Below are positions 1-8,583 of a DNA stretch of 64,000 nucleotides, in pieces. Source of the stretch: Micrococcales bacterium 73-13 (lineage in GTDB: Bacteria > Actinomycetota > Actinomycetes > Actinomycetales > Microbacteriaceae); assembly GCA_001898855.1 (NCBI GenBank), contig MKVN01000028.1:1-64000 (forward strand), read 5' to 3'. The position numbers and the translations under genes are program-made. Position 1 is the first letter of the stretch. The number at the start of each line of letters is the position of its first letter. The notes beneath the pieces were generated by a model. It had not been told where the DNA came from. It saw only the letters and a program-made list of their open reading frames with translations, and did not search any database.

Positions 1-86
1 CCCCGGTGGAGCCGATTCGGCTCACCCGGCACAAGCGCGTCTACCGCCGCATCGACGTGCAGCGCCTCGCGGGGCTGGAGCAGTAG
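1..86 (+). CDS. Excisionase-like HTH protein, C-terminal end only (neighbouring element)
   Basis: The frame open from base 3 ends with a TAG at 84-86 and encodes the last 27 residues of a small DNA-binding protein. Its ending (RVYRRIDVQRLAGLEQ) closely matches the end of the excisionase-like protein at 59645-59878 (RVYRRTDIHRLAGLEQ). Like that copy it lies about 10 bp upstream of an integrase. It belongs to the element left of the att site at 1286. The 5' part is outside the window. Confidence 0.75.
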   Translation, partial: PVEPIRLTRHKRVYRRIDVQRLAGLEQ

Positions 87-95
87 GAGCCAGTC

Positions 96-1223
96 ATGGG
101 AAGCATCGAGTCCTACGACACGGCCAAGGGCCGCCGCTACCGGGCGCTCTACCGGCGCCCGGACAAGAAGCAGACGCAGAAGCGCGGCTTCACCACCAAG
201 AAGGCGGCCGAGCTGTTCCTGGCGACCACGGAGGTCGACATCGCCCAGGGCCGCTACCTCGACCCGTCGCGGGCGCGGGTGACCGTGGCCGACTGGCTCC
301 AGACCTGGATCACCGCCCGCGGCGACCTCCGGGCGACCACCCGCAGCCGGGTCGAGAACATCATCGCCAAGCACATCGTCCCCGAGCTGGGAAAGATCCC
401 GATCGGCGACCTCACGCGGCTTCGCGTGCAGGAGTGGGCCTCGGCCCTCCCCGGCGCCCCGGCGACCGTCCGCAAGATCGTGAACGTCCTCTCCGGTTCG
501 CTCCGGTTCGCGGTCGAGGACGAGCGCCTGCCGTCCAACCCCGCCGCCCGGCTCAAGCTCCCCAAGCCCACCAAGTCCCGCAAGCGGTATCTGTCCCACA
601 ATCAGGTCGCCGCGCTCGCCCAGGCCATTGACGAGATGAAGGACGGGCGCGAGTACGGCTACGGCCTCGTCGTCCTCGTGCTCGCCTACTGCGGCCTGCG
701 CTGGGGCGAGCTGTCCGGGCTGCGCATCCGCGACCTCGACCTCGACGCGAAGCACCCGCGCCTCACGGTCGAGCAGACGGTCGTGGCCGACAAGGGCTAC
801 CAGCGCATCGAGCCGCCGAAGGACTACGAGCACCGGAGCATCCCGATCCCGGCGTTCCTGGTCGGGCTGCTTCGCGTGCAGATCGCCGGACGCCCCGGCG
901 ACGCCCCGGTGTTCTACGGCATCCGCACCGGCACCTGGCTTCGCAACCACGTCTACCGGGTCGGTTGGTTCGACACCGCTGCCGAGGCGGTCGGGATCAA
1001 GGGCCTCACCCCGCACGAGCTGCGGCACACCGCGGCCTCGCTCGCGGTCAGCGCCGGCGCGAACGTGAAGGCGGTCCAGCGGATGCTCGGGCACGCCTCG
1101 GCCGCGGTGACCCTCGACGTGTACGCCGACCTGTTCGATGACGACCTCGACGGTGTTGCCACGGCGCTGAATCTCGCGGCGATGCAATCAGATGTTGCCA
1201 ATCTGTTGCCAAAAGCGGCGTAG
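96..1223 (+). CDS. int: Tyrosine recombinase/integrase of the neighbouring tandem element
   Basis: A 375-residue phage-type integrase. The N-terminal arm-binding region (about 1-60) begins MGSIESYDTAKGRRYRALYR, a SAM-like core-binding domain follows, and the catalytic domain has Arg in CGLRWGELSGLR (about 201), the HELRH motif (about 306), the LGH motif and the nucleophilic Tyr in LDVYADLF (about 342). It is closely related throughout to the integrase at 59888-61147 but lacks that protein's 44-residue C-terminal extension. Terminator and att site follow directly, so it should catalyse integration and excision of the element to the left at the same tRNA-Glu site. The last codons overlap a pair of arm-type repeats. 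Confidence 0.93.
   Translation: MGSIESYDTAKGRRYRALYRRPDKKQTQKRGFTTKKAAELFLATTEVDIAQGRYLDPSRARVTVADWLQTWITARGDLRATTRSRVENIIAKHIVPELGKIPIGDLTRLRVQEWASALPGAPATVRKIVNVLSGSLRFAVEDERLPSNPAARLKLPKPTKSRKRYLSHNQVAALAQAIDEMKDGREYGYGLVVLVLAYCGLRWGELSGLRIRDLDLDAKHPRLTVEQTVVADKGYQRIEPPKDYEHRSIPIPAFLVGLLRVQIAGRPGDAPVFYGIRTGTWLRNHVYRVGWFDTAAEAVGIKGLTPHELRHTAASLAVSAGANVKAVQRMLGHASAAVTLDVYADLFDDDLDGVATALNLAAMQSDVANLLPKAA
1193..1212 (+). repeat. Putative integrase arm-type sites of the left element
   Basis: Two copies of TGTTGCCAA (1193-1201 and 1204-1212) repeat with an 11-bp period, one helical turn. The second ends 74 bp before the att core at 1286. A matching pair (TGCAGCCAA) lies at exactly the same 74-bp distance from the core at 61422. 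Arm-site function is inferred from this conserved geometry. Confidence 0.6.
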
Positions 1224-1252
1224 CGCCCGTTCGAGCCTTTCGGCAGGAACAA

Positions 1253-1280
1253 GAAAACCCCCGGCTGACCGGGGGTTTTC
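1253..1280. terminator. Bidirectional rho-independent terminator
   Basis: A perfect 12-bp stem, GAAAACCCCCGG with its complement, encloses the tetraloop CTGA and is flanked by A and T tracts on either side. It ends the integrase gene on the plus strand. Read the other way it would serve as the terminator of a tRNA-Glu gene restored at this att site. A near-identical hairpin sits at 61390-61415 next to the intact tRNA. Confidence 0.85.
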
Positions 1281-1285
1281 TGTTG

Positions 1286-1329
1286 GTGACCCCAGCGGGA
1301 TTCGAACCCGCGTTACCGCCGTGAGAGGG
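1286..1329. repeat. att: att core (junction of the two tandem elements)
   Basis: This 44-bp sequence is identical to 61422-61465, the 3' half of tRNA-Glu up to the anticodon loop. The sequence diverges from the tRNA right after it (at 1330), so there is no 5' half here. This is a recombination product, not a gene. It forms the left end of the 60-kb ICE and the right end of the neighbouring element. Confidence 0.9.
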
Positions 1330-1995
1330 AGTTCAGCGGCCCCGAATCCCCGGAGCCGCGCCCAAATTAGCATGTGTCTACGGACAGTTCGGGTGCGATG
1401 AGTGCGACCGGACACTCCTTGTCGTCAGCGTTCGTAGCCAATTTGCAGCCACGTTCTCACGCCAGACATCGTCTCTCTTGAGGGCTTGAACGCGGAGGCC
1501 CACGATCGAGCCACGGGACCGCCACGCGTCGGCGCGGCATCCTCGAGATCGCCGCCCGCTGCGACATTGGTCAGGGCAATTGTGACGTGCCCTGCCGCGC
1601 ATCGCATGCGAATCAAGCATTTCGCTTTCGCGTTTCGCGAGTTACGTTGCTATGCGTGGCCATGCGCAACCCCCCTTTTGGGGTACAGCTTGCCTCAGGC
1701 AGAGGCGAGCCGTGAGTCGCCGGGGTCCGGGTAGAAGGACCATCCGGCGCTGCATTGCGCGCGTGGACGCTTCCGCGCAGAACGCGGATCGGCACTGGGG
1801 CTCACCCGTCGCCCCAAGGCGTGACTACTGGCAGAGCTCGGCTAGCGGGCGGCCACATGGACGTGGAGACTCATCCGAAGCCTGGCCGCGACCCCTGGTC
1901 GCAGCGGTACTCGGAGCCGCGATCAGACCTGGCACTGTTCCGATGCACAGCACTCTGACGGTGCTCCTCTGCCTTCCGTGTGGGTTGTGCTCAGC
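1330..1995. other. Left end of the ICE, no convincing gene
   Basis: About 670 bp just inside the left att site. The open frames here are short, lack ribosome-binding sites and look like no family I know. Apart from the arm-type repeats at 1433-1452 I see no structured element. Confidence 0.6.
1433..1452 (+). repeat. Putative integrase arm-type sites, left end of the ICE
   Basis: CGTAGCCAA (1433-1441) and TGCAGCCAC (1444-1452) repeat with an 11-bp period and match the TGCAGCCAA pair at the right end (61329-61348). They lie about 104 bp inside the att core. Paired arm sites of one type at both ends fit lambda-like integrase complexes. The function is inferred. Confidence 0.5.
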
Positions 1996-2331
1996 TCAGA
2001 CTTCACCAATGGCCTGCCCAAGCTGCAGGTACATGCGGCTCACCTGCTCGTGGTCGACGGCATATCGGACCCATTGGCCGCGACGAGCCTGGCCACTCGG
2101 CGGGTCGGGGATGAGGAGGCCGGCCTGCACCATCGCCTGCAGCGACTTCGCGACGGTCGGCACGGGCAGCTCGAGAGCTGCGGCGATCTCGGCCCGGGTG
2201 GCGGGACCGTTCTCGCGCAGGTATCCGAGAATGCCGGCGCGGACGAGGTTGCCCAGTGCCTTGATGGGGTCCTCCAGCCACTCACTCCATCCACCGGAGT
2301 TGGGGGCGACGCGCCTAGGCATGGCTCCCAT
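1996..2331 (-). CDS. Winged-helix transcriptional regulator of the transfer operon
   Basis: A 111-residue protein with a winged helix-turn-helix of the ArsR/MarR type. It shows helix-forming RAGILGYLRENGPATRAEI, the recognition stretch LPVPTVAKSLQAM, then a wing around GQWVRYAVD. It has no obvious metal-binding cysteines or histidine cluster. ATG at 2331 is used; a second ATG at 2322 is possible. The gene is divergent from the conjugation operon, and the 120-bp gap holds a promoter and two dyads, so it probably represses transfer genes and itself. The regulated function is inferred from position. Confidence 0.75.
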   Translation of the reverse strand: MGAMPRRVAPNSGGWSEWLEDPIKALGNLVRAGILGYLRENGPATRAEIAAALELPVPTVAKSLQAMVQAGLLIPDPPSGQARRGQWVRYAVDHEQVSRMYLQLGQAIGEV

Positions 2332-2353
2332 TGTGGTGCAGCCGCCATGTGAC

Positions 2354-2420
2354 TTGACACCGGAAGTGGATGTATTGACTATTCACTCGGGCGAGTGTAT
2401 GCCTGTAGCATCCACTTCCG
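2354..2420 (+). promoter_or_regulatory. Promoter with nested operators for the transfer operon
   Basis: TTGACA (2354-2359) and GACTAT (2377-2382) are separated by 17 bp. A perfect 12-bp inverted repeat CGGAAGTGGATG / CATCCACTTCCG (2361-2372 and 2409-2420) brackets the -10 region. A second dyad CACTCG-GG-CGAGTG (2384-2397) lies at the likely transcription start. The wHTH gene at 1996-2331 is divergent, so these are probable binding sites for its product. Confidence 0.7.
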
Positions 2421-2451
2421 CAAGCGGGGTGATCCTAGGAGGGCAGCACGG

Positions 2452-3177
2452 ATGACCGAGAACCGTCGACGCACTGGGTTGATATGGGCCCTACTCGGTG
2501 GGCTCGTCCTGGTCGTCGTGCTGATTGTGTTCCTGGTAGCAACCCTCGGCAGCGGAGGCGGCAGCCCGGGCCCGGCGCCGACGACCCCCGGCGCGTCAAG
2601 CACTCCGGCGCCCTCGTCTCCGGGGACGTCCGGTGCGGTCGTCGACCCGGAGGCCGCTAAGCGGGGGTGGGTGCCTGAACCGATCACCCGCAATCCTGAC
2701 GAGTACGCACGCGCAGCGCTGCTAGCCGCCGGCACCTTCGACACGAACCTGTCGTCCCGGGCTGAGTGGGTGGCCTGGCTGCAGACGTGGTTCACGCCGA
2801 GCCCGCTGTACACGAATGAGCAGGACGCGGCCGATCAACTGGCCCGATACCGGGCCGAGCTCGACTCCGCGGTCCTACTGCCGCAAGCGACCTGGGACGA
2901 CCTCGCCGACGAGGACGGCCGGGTGAGCGCCCGCATCGACGGCGATCTTGACTGGCTCGAGCTGCCGGAGACCGCCGACCACCGGGTGTCGACCGTGACT
3001 GCCGATGTGATCCTGACGTATACCCGCACTACGCCGACTGGGGAGGTCGACTACGACGAGACCGTCCGGGTCAGCGTCCAAGTGGTATGCGACGGCGCCA
3101 GCGTCCCGACGTCTGGGACGGCACAACAGGTCGGGGACTGCAAGGTGGTGCGGTACTTCGACGAGGCGGTGAGCTGA
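2452..3177 (+). CDS. Single-pass membrane protein of the conjugation machinery
   Basis: 241 residues: a short basic cytoplasmic N-terminus, one transmembrane helix (about 11-33), a Gly/Pro/Ser/Thr-rich linker (about 35-62) and an exported domain. The layout resembles VirB8/TcpC-like assembly proteins of Gram-positive type IV secretion, but I see no diagnostic motif. The chosen ATG has AGGAGG (2437-2442) upstream; an in-frame start at 2395 would lie in the operator. First gene of the transfer operon, ending directly against the next start (TGA-GTG). Confidence 0.7.
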   Translation: MTENRRRTGLIWALLGGLVLVVVLIVFLVATLGSGGGSPGPAPTTPGASSTPAPSSPGTSGAVVDPEAAKRGWVPEPITRNPDEYARAALLAAGTFDTNLSSRAEWVAWLQTWFTPSPLYTNEQDAADQLARYRAELDSAVLLPQATWDDLADEDGRVSARIDGDLDWLELPETADHRVSTVTADVILTYTRTTPTGEVDYDETVRVSVQVVCDGASVPTSGTAQQVGDCKVVRYFDEAVS

Positions 3178-3777
3178 GTGGCCGTCCATGCGCAGGTGAT
3201 CATCGCACTGGCCCGTTCCAAGACGGTACACCGACTACTCGGAGTGCTGCTCGCCTTCGTCGTAGCCGCGATCGCGACGGTGGTCCTGCCGCTGATCGCC
3301 ATCCCGCTGCTGGCCTCGCAGGGCGCGTCGGAATCCGGGGCAGGCCGACCGACGGTGGTCGGCGAGTGGGGCTACCCGCTGGCCGGGGACTACTTCAAGA
3401 GCCGTGGCTTCGGCTGGGATCCGGAGGCCTGTTCCTACTGCGGCAGCGACCACAAGGGCTATGACATGGGCCAGGAGTGCGGGGTCACCGTTTACGCGGC
3501 CGGCCCGGGCAGGGTGGTCCGAGCCGGCGCGTGGGGCGGATACGGAAACGCGGTGCAGATCGACCACGGCGCCGGGGTCACCACGCTCTACGCCCACATG
3601 ATGTGGGACTCGCTGCTTGTGCAGGCCGGCCAGAACGTCGCCGCGGGCACACCACTCGGGGCGGAAGGGACGACCGGAACCTCGACGGGCTGCCATGTGC
3701 ATTTCGAAGTCCGCGTCGACGATGTGGCGGTCGACGCGCAGCCGTTCATGGCCTCCCGCGGCCTGCCATTGAAGTGA
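3178..3777 (+). CDS. Membrane-anchored M23 family endopeptidase of the transfer apparatus
   Basis: 199 residues starting with GTG directly after the upstream stop. One hydrophobic helix (about 18-46) anchors a peptidase M23 (LytM-like) domain. The zinc motifs are visible: HKGYDMG near residue 91 (H-x3-D) and HVHFEV near residue 174 (HxH). Such enzymes cut peptidoglycan cross-links, and in conjugation systems they open the wall locally for the transfer channel. Two cysteine pairs may form disulfides outside the cell. Its place inside the T4SS operon supports that role. Confidence 0.85.
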   Translation: MAVHAQVIIALARSKTVHRLLGVLLAFVVAAIATVVLPLIAIPLLASQGASESGAGRPTVVGEWGYPLAGDYFKSRGFGWDPEACSYCGSDHKGYDMGQECGVTVYAAGPGRVVRAGAWGGYGNAVQIDHGAGVTTLYAHMMWDSLLVQAGQNVAAGTPLGAEGTTGTSTGCHVHFEVRVDDVAVDAQPFMASRGLPLK

Positions 3778-3800
3778 CCCACTTACCGATTGGAGCCCCC

Positions 3801-4100
3801 ATGCATCGCCTGTCAGTCCTCCCCGCCGATGTGGACGTTCCAGACATCCAGCCAGACTTCTCGGCCCCGTTCTTCGGCGGCTTCCAGGTGATCGCCTCCT
3901 ACATCCTCGCGGCGGTGATCCTCGTGGTGTTCGTCATGCTCGTCATCGCCGCCGGCGCACTCGCGTTCCGCGGCCTCGCGCCGGAGCGGATGCGCACCTG
4001 GGCCGGGGAGAACATCGCCTGGATCTTCATCGCGGCCGCCGTCCTCGGCGGGATCGGCGGCCTGTTCCAGTGGTTCGTAAACTTCGACTTCGGCTTCTGA
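3801..4100 (+). CDS. Small two-helix membrane protein, VirB2/TrbC-like
   Basis: 99 residues with two hydrophobic helices (about 33-57 and 73-91) joined by a short charged loop containing ERMRTW. Size, two-helix shape and position just upstream of the polytopic VirB6-like gene match pilin or TrbC-like subunits of type IV secretion systems. No signal-peptide cleavage site is obvious. Identification rests on size and context. Confidence 0.65.
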   Translation: MHRLSVLPADVDVPDIQPDFSAPFFGGFQVIASYILAAVILVVFVMLVIAAGALAFRGLAPERMRTWAGENIAWIFIAAAVLGGIGGLFQWFVNFDFGF

Positions 4101-4103
4101 TCC

Positions 4104-5501
4104 ATGCGCCGCCTGGCCCGCATCCTGGTGACCGCCGCCGTCCTGGCTGCGGGGCTGGTCGGGATCGCTGCTCCCGCGACGGCAGCCGAGCCTGCTCCTG
4201 CGGCTCCGGTGGCGCAGGCCGCAGAGGTACCGGTGGCGGGGGCATCCTGGTCGGCACCAGCGTTTCCGGTGGACTGCCTGGCGGCCAGCGGCCAGATCAG
4301 CTGCACCCCGCAGAACCCCGCTGACGTGCGGGCGCAGCAGTGCTTCATGGGCGTCCCATACAACGGGGGCGCGGCGATGCTGTGCACGACGTATGAGGGT
4401 CACCAGGAGGCTATCCGCGCCGCCGGTGGCAGCGCACTGCTGGTGCAGTACGGCTGCGCATTCGGAGACCTGGTGTGCCTGACGTTCGAGAACTTCGGCC
4501 GCGGTATGGCGATCGGGGCAACCGCTGCGGCGTTCGTGATGGCGATCAGCACCTCCTTCGACACTACCTCGCCGCTGTGGGCGGCGGCGGTCGGCGAGTG
4601 GTCGTTCTGGCATTGGGCGGTGCTGATCGTGCTTTTCGCCGCGATGGTGTGGTCGATCGGCGGCGCCGTCGTGTCCCGTGACCGCGAGCAACTCGTCGGC
4701 GCGATCGTCCGCTCGGCGATCGCCGTGCCGGCGGTCCCGCTGACGCTGTGGACGATCGGCCATCTGGTCAACGCGCTGGACGGCATGAGCTGGTACATCC
4801 TCAACCGCGACGGCCCATTCTCGCTGTTCGTCACCCTGCAGAAGGTGATGTGGGCCGGCGGGCAGTCGAACTACTACTTCGCATTCCTCATCCATAGCCT
4901 GCTGATGCTCGCGATGCTGCTCATGATCGTCGTGTTCATGTTCCGCAACCTGGCCCTGGCCGTGCTCATCATGATCGGACCAGTCGCATGGATGCTGTTC
5001 CCGCTGCGCTCGGTCGGCCCGCAATGGGTGGTCCGCTACGTCTCCGCGGTGACCGCACTGCTTCTGACTGGCCCGCTGACGATCGGGTTCTTCGCCCTTA
5101 TCGTCAACGGGCTGGCCGGGCTGGAGACGATCTGGGATCCGCGCTCCTGGGCGCTGCTACTCGGGCTCATCATGAGCGTGTTCGCCCCGTTCGCGGTATT
5201 CGGCCTGTTCAGCTTCCTCGGCGGCGCCGCTGTCGACGCGCTCGGCTCCCGCCTCGGCGGCGGCGCCACTCGCACGGCCGGGACCGCTGCCCGGGGGCTG
5301 GCCCGCATCCCGACTCGCCTTGGCTCCACCCCCGCTGGCCGCGCCGGCGTAGGCGGCGCTCGGGGCGGCGGTGTACCGACCGCGCCGGGCGGGCATAACG
5401 CGACACCGGGCTCCCGGGTGTCAGCAGCCCCGGCCTCCCAGCGCCCGGTCGCCGCACCCGCACCGGCTTCTGCCCCGTCGACGCCTCGGAGGACCACATG
5501 A
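4104..5501 (+). CDS. Polytopic T4SS channel protein, VirB6/TrbL-like
   Basis: 465 residues. An N-terminal signal peptide ends in an ATAAEPAPA-type site (about 25-35), an exported cysteine-containing loop follows, and then about six to seven membrane helices between 130 and 400. The C-terminal tail is rich in Ala, Gly, Pro and Arg and probably cytoplasmic. This is the architecture of the inner-membrane channel component of conjugation systems. It follows the pilin-like gene by 3 bp and overlaps the next start by 4 bp (ATGA), so the genes are translationally coupled. Confidence 0.75.
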   Translation: MRRLARILVTAAVLAAGLVGIAAPATAAEPAPAAPVAQAAEVPVAGASWSAPAFPVDCLAASGQISCTPQNPADVRAQQCFMGVPYNGGAAMLCTTYEGHQEAIRAAGGSALLVQYGCAFGDLVCLTFENFGRGMAIGATAAAFVMAISTSFDTTSPLWAAAVGEWSFWHWAVLIVLFAAMVWSIGGAVVSRDREQLVGAIVRSAIAVPAVPLTLWTIGHLVNALDGMSWYILNRDGPFSLFVTLQKVMWAGGQSNYYFAFLIHSLLMLAMLLMIVVFMFRNLALAVLIMIGPVAWMLFPLRSVGPQWVVRYVSAVTALLLTGPLTIGFFALIVNGLAGLETIWDPRSWALLLGLIMSVFAPFAVFGLFSFLGGAAVDALGSRLGGGATRTAGTAARGLARIPTRLGSTPAGRAGVGGARGGGVPTAPGGHNATPGSRVSAAPASQRPVAAPAPASAPSTPRRTT

Positions 5502-7009
5502 GCACATCCGCCCACTCTCCTGCCGCTGCCGATCCGAGCCGACCGGTACGGCTGCCGCACCGGTCTCGGCAAGGGATCGTCCTCGGCCTCGACGCCTGGC
5601 AGCTCATCTTTCTCGCCCTGGCAGCGGTCGCGGCGCTGATCGGGGTGAACCGCTTCGGCCCGCCTGGGCTGCTCTATGCAGCGCCGGTTTTCATTCCGCT
5701 GGCGGTCACCGCTCTGGTACGGATCCACGGCCTGTCCGCACCCAAGCTGCTGAGCCTGTGGTTGTCCAAGCAGGTACGTCATGGTGCCGCCGCGACTGCC
5801 CACCGCTACCGGCCCGAGCGCCCGCGCCTGACCGGCACGCTGAACCTGCCCGGTGTCCGCGCCTCAGTGCAGCTGTGGCAGACAGAGGGGATGGCGACCG
5901 TCTACCACCCGCACGAGCGAACGGTGTCAGTCACGGCAGAGCTGGAGGTCCAGGGCTTCCTGATGAAGGACGCGCCGGAGCGCGCCGAACTGGCGCAGGC
6001 GTGGTCGCCGGTGCTTGCCGCCCTAACGCAGCGGCGCGGGATTAAGCGCGTCACCCTGCAGGAACGCACTACCAGGACGACGATCCGCCCAGCGCGGGAC
6101 CGCTACGAGGAGGCATCCCGCCGCCGCCTCGTCGACCCCGCCAGTCGGGCGGCCGAGAACTACCGGAATGTGCTGGACGGGTCGGAGCGCTTCGCGGTCG
6201 GCCACCGCAACTACCTCACCCTCACCCTCGACCTCGTCGCCCAGGGCGCGCAGCTCAAGGCGCTTGGCGGCGGGCGCCAGGCGATCCAGGCGCTCGCCGC
6301 GGTGGAGGCCAGCAACCTCGCCGAGGCGCTGCGGGCCGCGAAGATCACCGTGCGGGCCTGGCTATCCCCGCGGCAGGTCGCAGAACTGGCGCGGGCGACG
6401 TTCGACCCGGACGCGATCCCCATGCTACGCAACCGCGCCGACGAGCAGGCCGGCGTGGACCCGGCGGGGATCGGACCGATGTATCTGGAGGAACCGCGGG
6501 GGAAGAACGGGATCGTGATGACCGACTCGGCGGTGCACACGACAATGTGGATCCACGAGTGGCCGCGCGCGGATGCCCCGGTCGGGTTCTTGACGCCGCT
6601 GGTGTTCGCCCGGCACCCCGTCTCGAACGAGGCGGTCACGCACATCCTGTCGATCGTGGCCGCGCCGGTGCCAGTGGGACGGGCGCTGAAGCAGATCCGG
6701 GACGAGAAGAAGGTGTGGCGCGGCAACGAGCGGCTGCGCGCCAAGCGCAACGCTCACGGCTCGGTCGTCGACGAGGCGGATTGGCTCGCACTCGAGCAGC
6801 GCGAGGAAGAACTCGTGGCCGGGCACGGCGAGTTCTCCTACGGGGCTTACCTCACGGTGTCCGCTTCCGACGAGGCGGAGTTGGAGCAGGCCATCGCTGG
6901 CGCTCGCAACGCCCTGTCGGTGGTGGGGATGGAGGCGCAGATCCTTTACTGCCAGCAGGCCGAGGCATTGCTCGTCAATGCGCTCCCGCTGGGCCTGGGG
7001 ATGAAGTGA
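5498..7009 (+). CDS. SCO6880-family conjugation protein
   Basis: 503 residues. Two close membrane helices near the N-terminus (about 30-75) are followed by a long soluble region with no Walker motif. This is the arrangement I know from the SCO6880 family, which regularly precedes a VirB4-like ATPase in actinobacterial conjugative elements; the N-terminal part resembles PrgI. It probably forms a membrane platform for the ATPase encoded next. Its TGA overlaps the following ATG by one base (TGATG). The family name is from memory of gene order and size. Confidence 0.7.
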   Translation: MSTSAHSPAAADPSRPVRLPHRSRQGIVLGLDAWQLIFLALAAVAALIGVNRFGPPGLLYAAPVFIPLAVTALVRIHGLSAPKLLSLWLSKQVRHGAAATAHRYRPERPRLTGTLNLPGVRASVQLWQTEGMATVYHPHERTVSVTAELEVQGFLMKDAPERAELAQAWSPVLAALTQRRGIKRVTLQERTTRTTIRPARDRYEEASRRRLVDPASRAAENYRNVLDGSERFAVGHRNYLTLTLDLVAQGAQLKALGGGRQAIQALAAVEASNLAEALRAAKITVRAWLSPRQVAELARATFDPDAIPMLRNRADEQAGVDPAGIGPMYLEEPRGKNGIVMTDSAVHTTMWIHEWPRADAPVGFLTPLVFARHPVSNEAVTHILSIVAAPVPVGRALKQIRDEKKVWRGNERLRAKRNAHGSVVDEADWLALEQREEELVAGHGEFSYGAYLTVSASDEAELEQAIAGARNALSVVGMEAQILYCQQAEALLVNALPLGLGMK

Positions 7010-8583
7010 TGGCTCGCCGTCTCATCCAGTTCACCCCTCCGAAGCCCACCCGCGCCGAACGGGCCGAGCGGCGCGAGCTGATCCGCCGGCTCGAAGATTC
7101 CGCCCGTCCGGAGCCGTCCAGCCGGAGGGATCGGGCGCTGCCCGAGCCCGTCGTCCCCGGACCCTTCGGGCCTGGCCTGACCGAGGCCGGATACTGGAAT
7201 CTCGCTAAGTTGGCAGTGCCGGCGCACCGGGTAACCAGTCAGCATCTTGCCGGGATCTACCCCTTCGTCGCCGACACCGGCGCCGGGCACGCCGGCCCTG
7301 TGGTCGGGGTGGACCTGAATGCGGACGCACTATGGCACTTCTCTCCCTGGGACGCCTACGCCGACACCAGCGATCGGGGCACGTTCTCCACGAACGTCCT
7401 CGTGCTCGGCGCTTACCGATCTGGTAAGTCCGCGGTCGTCAAGACCCTCGCCGTCCGCTCCCTCGCGTTCGGACACCAGGCCGTTGTCCCCTCCGATTCC
7501 AAGGGTGAATGGGTCGTCGTCGCGGAAGCGGTCGGTGGCACGGTGATCCGTCTCGGCGGCGGCGGAACCGCACGGCTGAACCCGCTGGACCGCGGCCCGC
7601 GCCGCACAGACTCCACCGACGAGCAGGACGAACTGCTCGTCCGGCAGCGACGGGCGGCAACCCTCATCACGCTCGTGGAGATGACGGTCGATACCGGTCG
7701 GCTTACCGCGGCTGAGCACGCGGCGATCCACCTCGCCCTAGAGCGCGCCGTGGCTGGCACTCGCAACCGGCCCACCCTGCGCCGAGTGCACGCCGAACTC
7801 GAGGCGATCGCCGTGGATGCGGCCACCGACCCCGAGTTGCGCGCTGCCGCTTCTGCACCCCGGTTCGCGCTGCGCCGCTTCGTGGAGGGCGACCTGTCCG
7901 GTCTGTTCGAGGACGAGTCCACGGTTAGCTTCGACGAGGAGGCGCCGATGGTCGTCGTCGACACTAGCGAGTTGTTCGCTCGGGGAGGGCTGGTCGCGCA
8001 GCTGACCCAGGTGTGCACGACCGCGTGGGTGCAGGCGGTGATCTCCGACCGGGGTGCGCGCCGCACTCGCTACGTCATCCGCGAAGAGGGCTGGCGGGAC
8101 ATGTCCTCGCTCGCGGCGCTGCAGATGTACCAGCAATGGCTCAAGCTCTCTCGCCACTACGGAATCAGCAACATCGTCATCCTGCACAAGATGGGTGACC
8201 TCGACGCCGTTGGCGACGCCGACTCGCAGGAGCGCAGCCTGGCCTATTCGATCGTCGGGGACATCGAGAACAAGTTCATCTTCCGCACCAACCACCAGTC
8301 CGCCGCGGACCTGCGCGCCCGACTCGACTTGCCCGCAGCCCACGTTGAGATGGCCCGGCAGCTGCGACAGGGGCAGTTCATTGGCTACGTCGGCCAATTC
8401 GCCTACCTCGTTGACGCCTTCGCCACTTCCACCGTTTGGGAGTACGGCCTGTTCGAGACCGACGACGCCCTACTCGGCGAGAAGACCGCGGCGGGTCAAG
8501 TCGATCTGGCCTTCGAGGGGGACGACCTAGACCGGATCTGGAACGCGCCCGCAGAGGCGGGTTGGCGAAAGGAGGCACCATGA
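7009..8583 (+). CDS. VirB4-like conjugation ATPase
   Basis: 524 residues. Walker A is GAYRSGKS at about 133-140 and the acidic Walker B region is around RYVIREEGWRD (about 355). The C-terminal part contains ILHKMGDLDAVGD, typical of the FtsK/HerA-like ATPases that power type IV secretion. It should supply energy for channel assembly or DNA transport at the inner face of the membrane. It is a short VirB4, consistent with the N-terminal functions residing in the upstream SCO6880-like protein. Overlaps its neighbours by 1 and 4 bp. Confidence 0.85.
   Translation: MARRLIQFTPPKPTRAERAERRELIRRLEDSARPEPSSRRDRALPEPVVPGPFGPGLTEAGYWNLAKLAVPAHRVTSQHLAGIYPFVADTGAGHAGPVVGVDLNADALWHFSPWDAYADTSDRGTFSTNVLVLGAYRSGKSAVVKTLAVRSLAFGHQAVVPSDSKGEWVVVAEAVGGTVIRLGGGGTARLNPLDRGPRRTDSTDEQDELLVRQRRAATLITLVEMTVDTGRLTAAEHAAIHLALERAVAGTRNRPTLRRVHAELEAIAVDAATDPELRAAASAPRFALRRFVEGDLSGLFEDESTVSFDEEAPMVVVDTSELFARGGLVAQLTQVCTTAWVQAVISDRGARRTRYVIREEGWRDMSSLAALQMYQQWLKLSRHYGISNIVILHKMGDLDAVGDADSQERSLAYSIVGDIENKFIFRTNHQSAADLRARLDLPAAHVEMARQLRQGQFIGYVGQFAYLVDAFATSTVWEYGLFETDDALLGEKTAAGQVDLAFEGDDLDRIWNAPAEAGWRKEAP

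Noticed and set aside
1486..1734. Short open frames in the left end of the ICE
   Set aside because: No ribosome-binding sites, no recognisable motifs, atypical codon pattern.
3813..5024. 403-codon minus-strand open frame, His/Asp/Arg-rich
   Set aside because: Shadow of the pilin-like and VirB6-like membrane genes; composition reflects their hydrophobic codons read backwards.
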